Positions 5,519 through 5,709 of a stretch of 5,709 bases of DNA are shown here, in pieces (the stretch's first letter is position 1; each line of letters begins with the position of its first letter). The notes beneath the pieces are model-generated. The model had not been told where the DNA came from, searched no databases, and worked only from the letters and a program-made list of their open reading frames with translations. The DNA comes from Planctomycetota bacterium (GTDB taxonomy: Bacteria > Planctomycetota > Phycisphaerae > FEN-1346): the NCBI GenBank assembly GCA_026386995.1, contig JAPLMO010000405.1, positions 1 through 5,709 of the forward strand, read 5' to 3'. A program made the position numbers and the translations under genes.

Positions 5519-5709
5519 TATTCAAGCGTTCGCGCGACCGACTCGGTCTCGAACGCCTCGATGCGGTCGCCCACCTTGATGTCGTCGTAGCCCGCCAGGT
5601 GGATGCCGCAATCCTGCCCTTCACGGACCTCGCGAACGTCGTCCTTGACGCGCTTCAGCGACTGGAGGCCGCCCGTAAAGACGATCCGCCCTTCACGGAT
5701 GAGGCGCAC
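5518..5709 (-). CDS. infB: Translation initiation factor IF-2, C-terminal 63 residues
   Basis: IF-2 is the GTPase that brings initiator tRNA to the 30S subunit and promotes subunit joining. Only its final 63 residues are inside the window; the gene continues beyond 5709 and the first codon here is an internal valine. The segment matches the end of the C-terminal beta-barrel domain that contacts fMet-tRNA: VRLIREGRIVFTG, SLKRVKDDVREVREGQDCGI, DDIKVGDRIEAFE and a final SVARTLE before TAA. The initial charged strand and the KDDV.EV..G..CGI signature are very typical. It precedes DUF503 and rbfA, the usual arrangement, with a 147-base gap. Confidence 0.96.
   Translation of the reverse strand: MRLIREGRIVFTGGLQSLKRVKDDVREVREGQDCGIHLAGYDDIKVGDRIEAFETESVARTLE

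Overview
The window is bacterial chromosomal DNA, high in G+C, and every gene I can support lies on the minus strand, so transcription runs from high to low coordinates. Reading that way: the last 63 codons of infB (translation initiation factor IF-2), a small DUF503/YlxP-family gene, rbfA (ribosome-binding factor A), an endonuclease III-like iron-sulfur protein with a basic tail, hisG (ATP phosphoribosyltransferase, long form), and a large exported tetratricopeptide-repeat (TPR) protein that runs off the low-coordinate edge. Bacterial start codons, Shine-Dalgarno sites and the infB-DUF503-rbfA order fit many phyla. The long repeat-rich TPR protein, compact palindromic intergenic repeats and the HisG sequence style suggest an environmental Planctomycetota-like bacterium (perhaps Phycisphaerae). 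That assignment is an inference from memory, not a demonstrated result.

Region 3709-5709 is a translation-linked cluster. infB, DUF503 and rbfA commonly travel together, often followed by nrnA or truB. Here the next gene is instead a helix-hairpin-helix glycosylase-superfamily protein. DUF503-rbfA and rbfA-glycosylase are each separated by only 9 bases, with each Shine-Dalgarno site overlapping the stop codon of the gene before it, so co-transcription and translational coupling are likely.

Region 2421-3708 holds hisG, the single histidine-biosynthesis gene in view, bracketed on both sides by palindromic repeats. Upstream (3588-3687) is a perfect 34-bp inverted repeat whose arms are each a hairpin. 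Downstream (2451-2580) is a nested palindrome with an outer terminal repeat, a 12-bp middle repeat and two inner hairpins. They are unrelated in sequence and look like non-coding, REP/MITE-like elements.

Region 1-2420 is one continuous frame of 806 codons without a stop. It begins with a signal peptide and then consists of degenerate TPR units, ending very close to the expected C-terminus of this type of protein.

The gap between infB and DUF503 (5371-5517) contains a tandem 7-bp repeat touching the infB stop codon and a bulged GC-rich hairpin. I see no tRNA, rRNA, CRISPR array, transposase or phage gene. The most unusual items are the endonuclease III-like protein that keeps its four cluster cysteines but has lost the recognisable hairpin and catalytic lysine, and the elaborate palindromes around hisG. 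I found no convincing multi-gene novel system.
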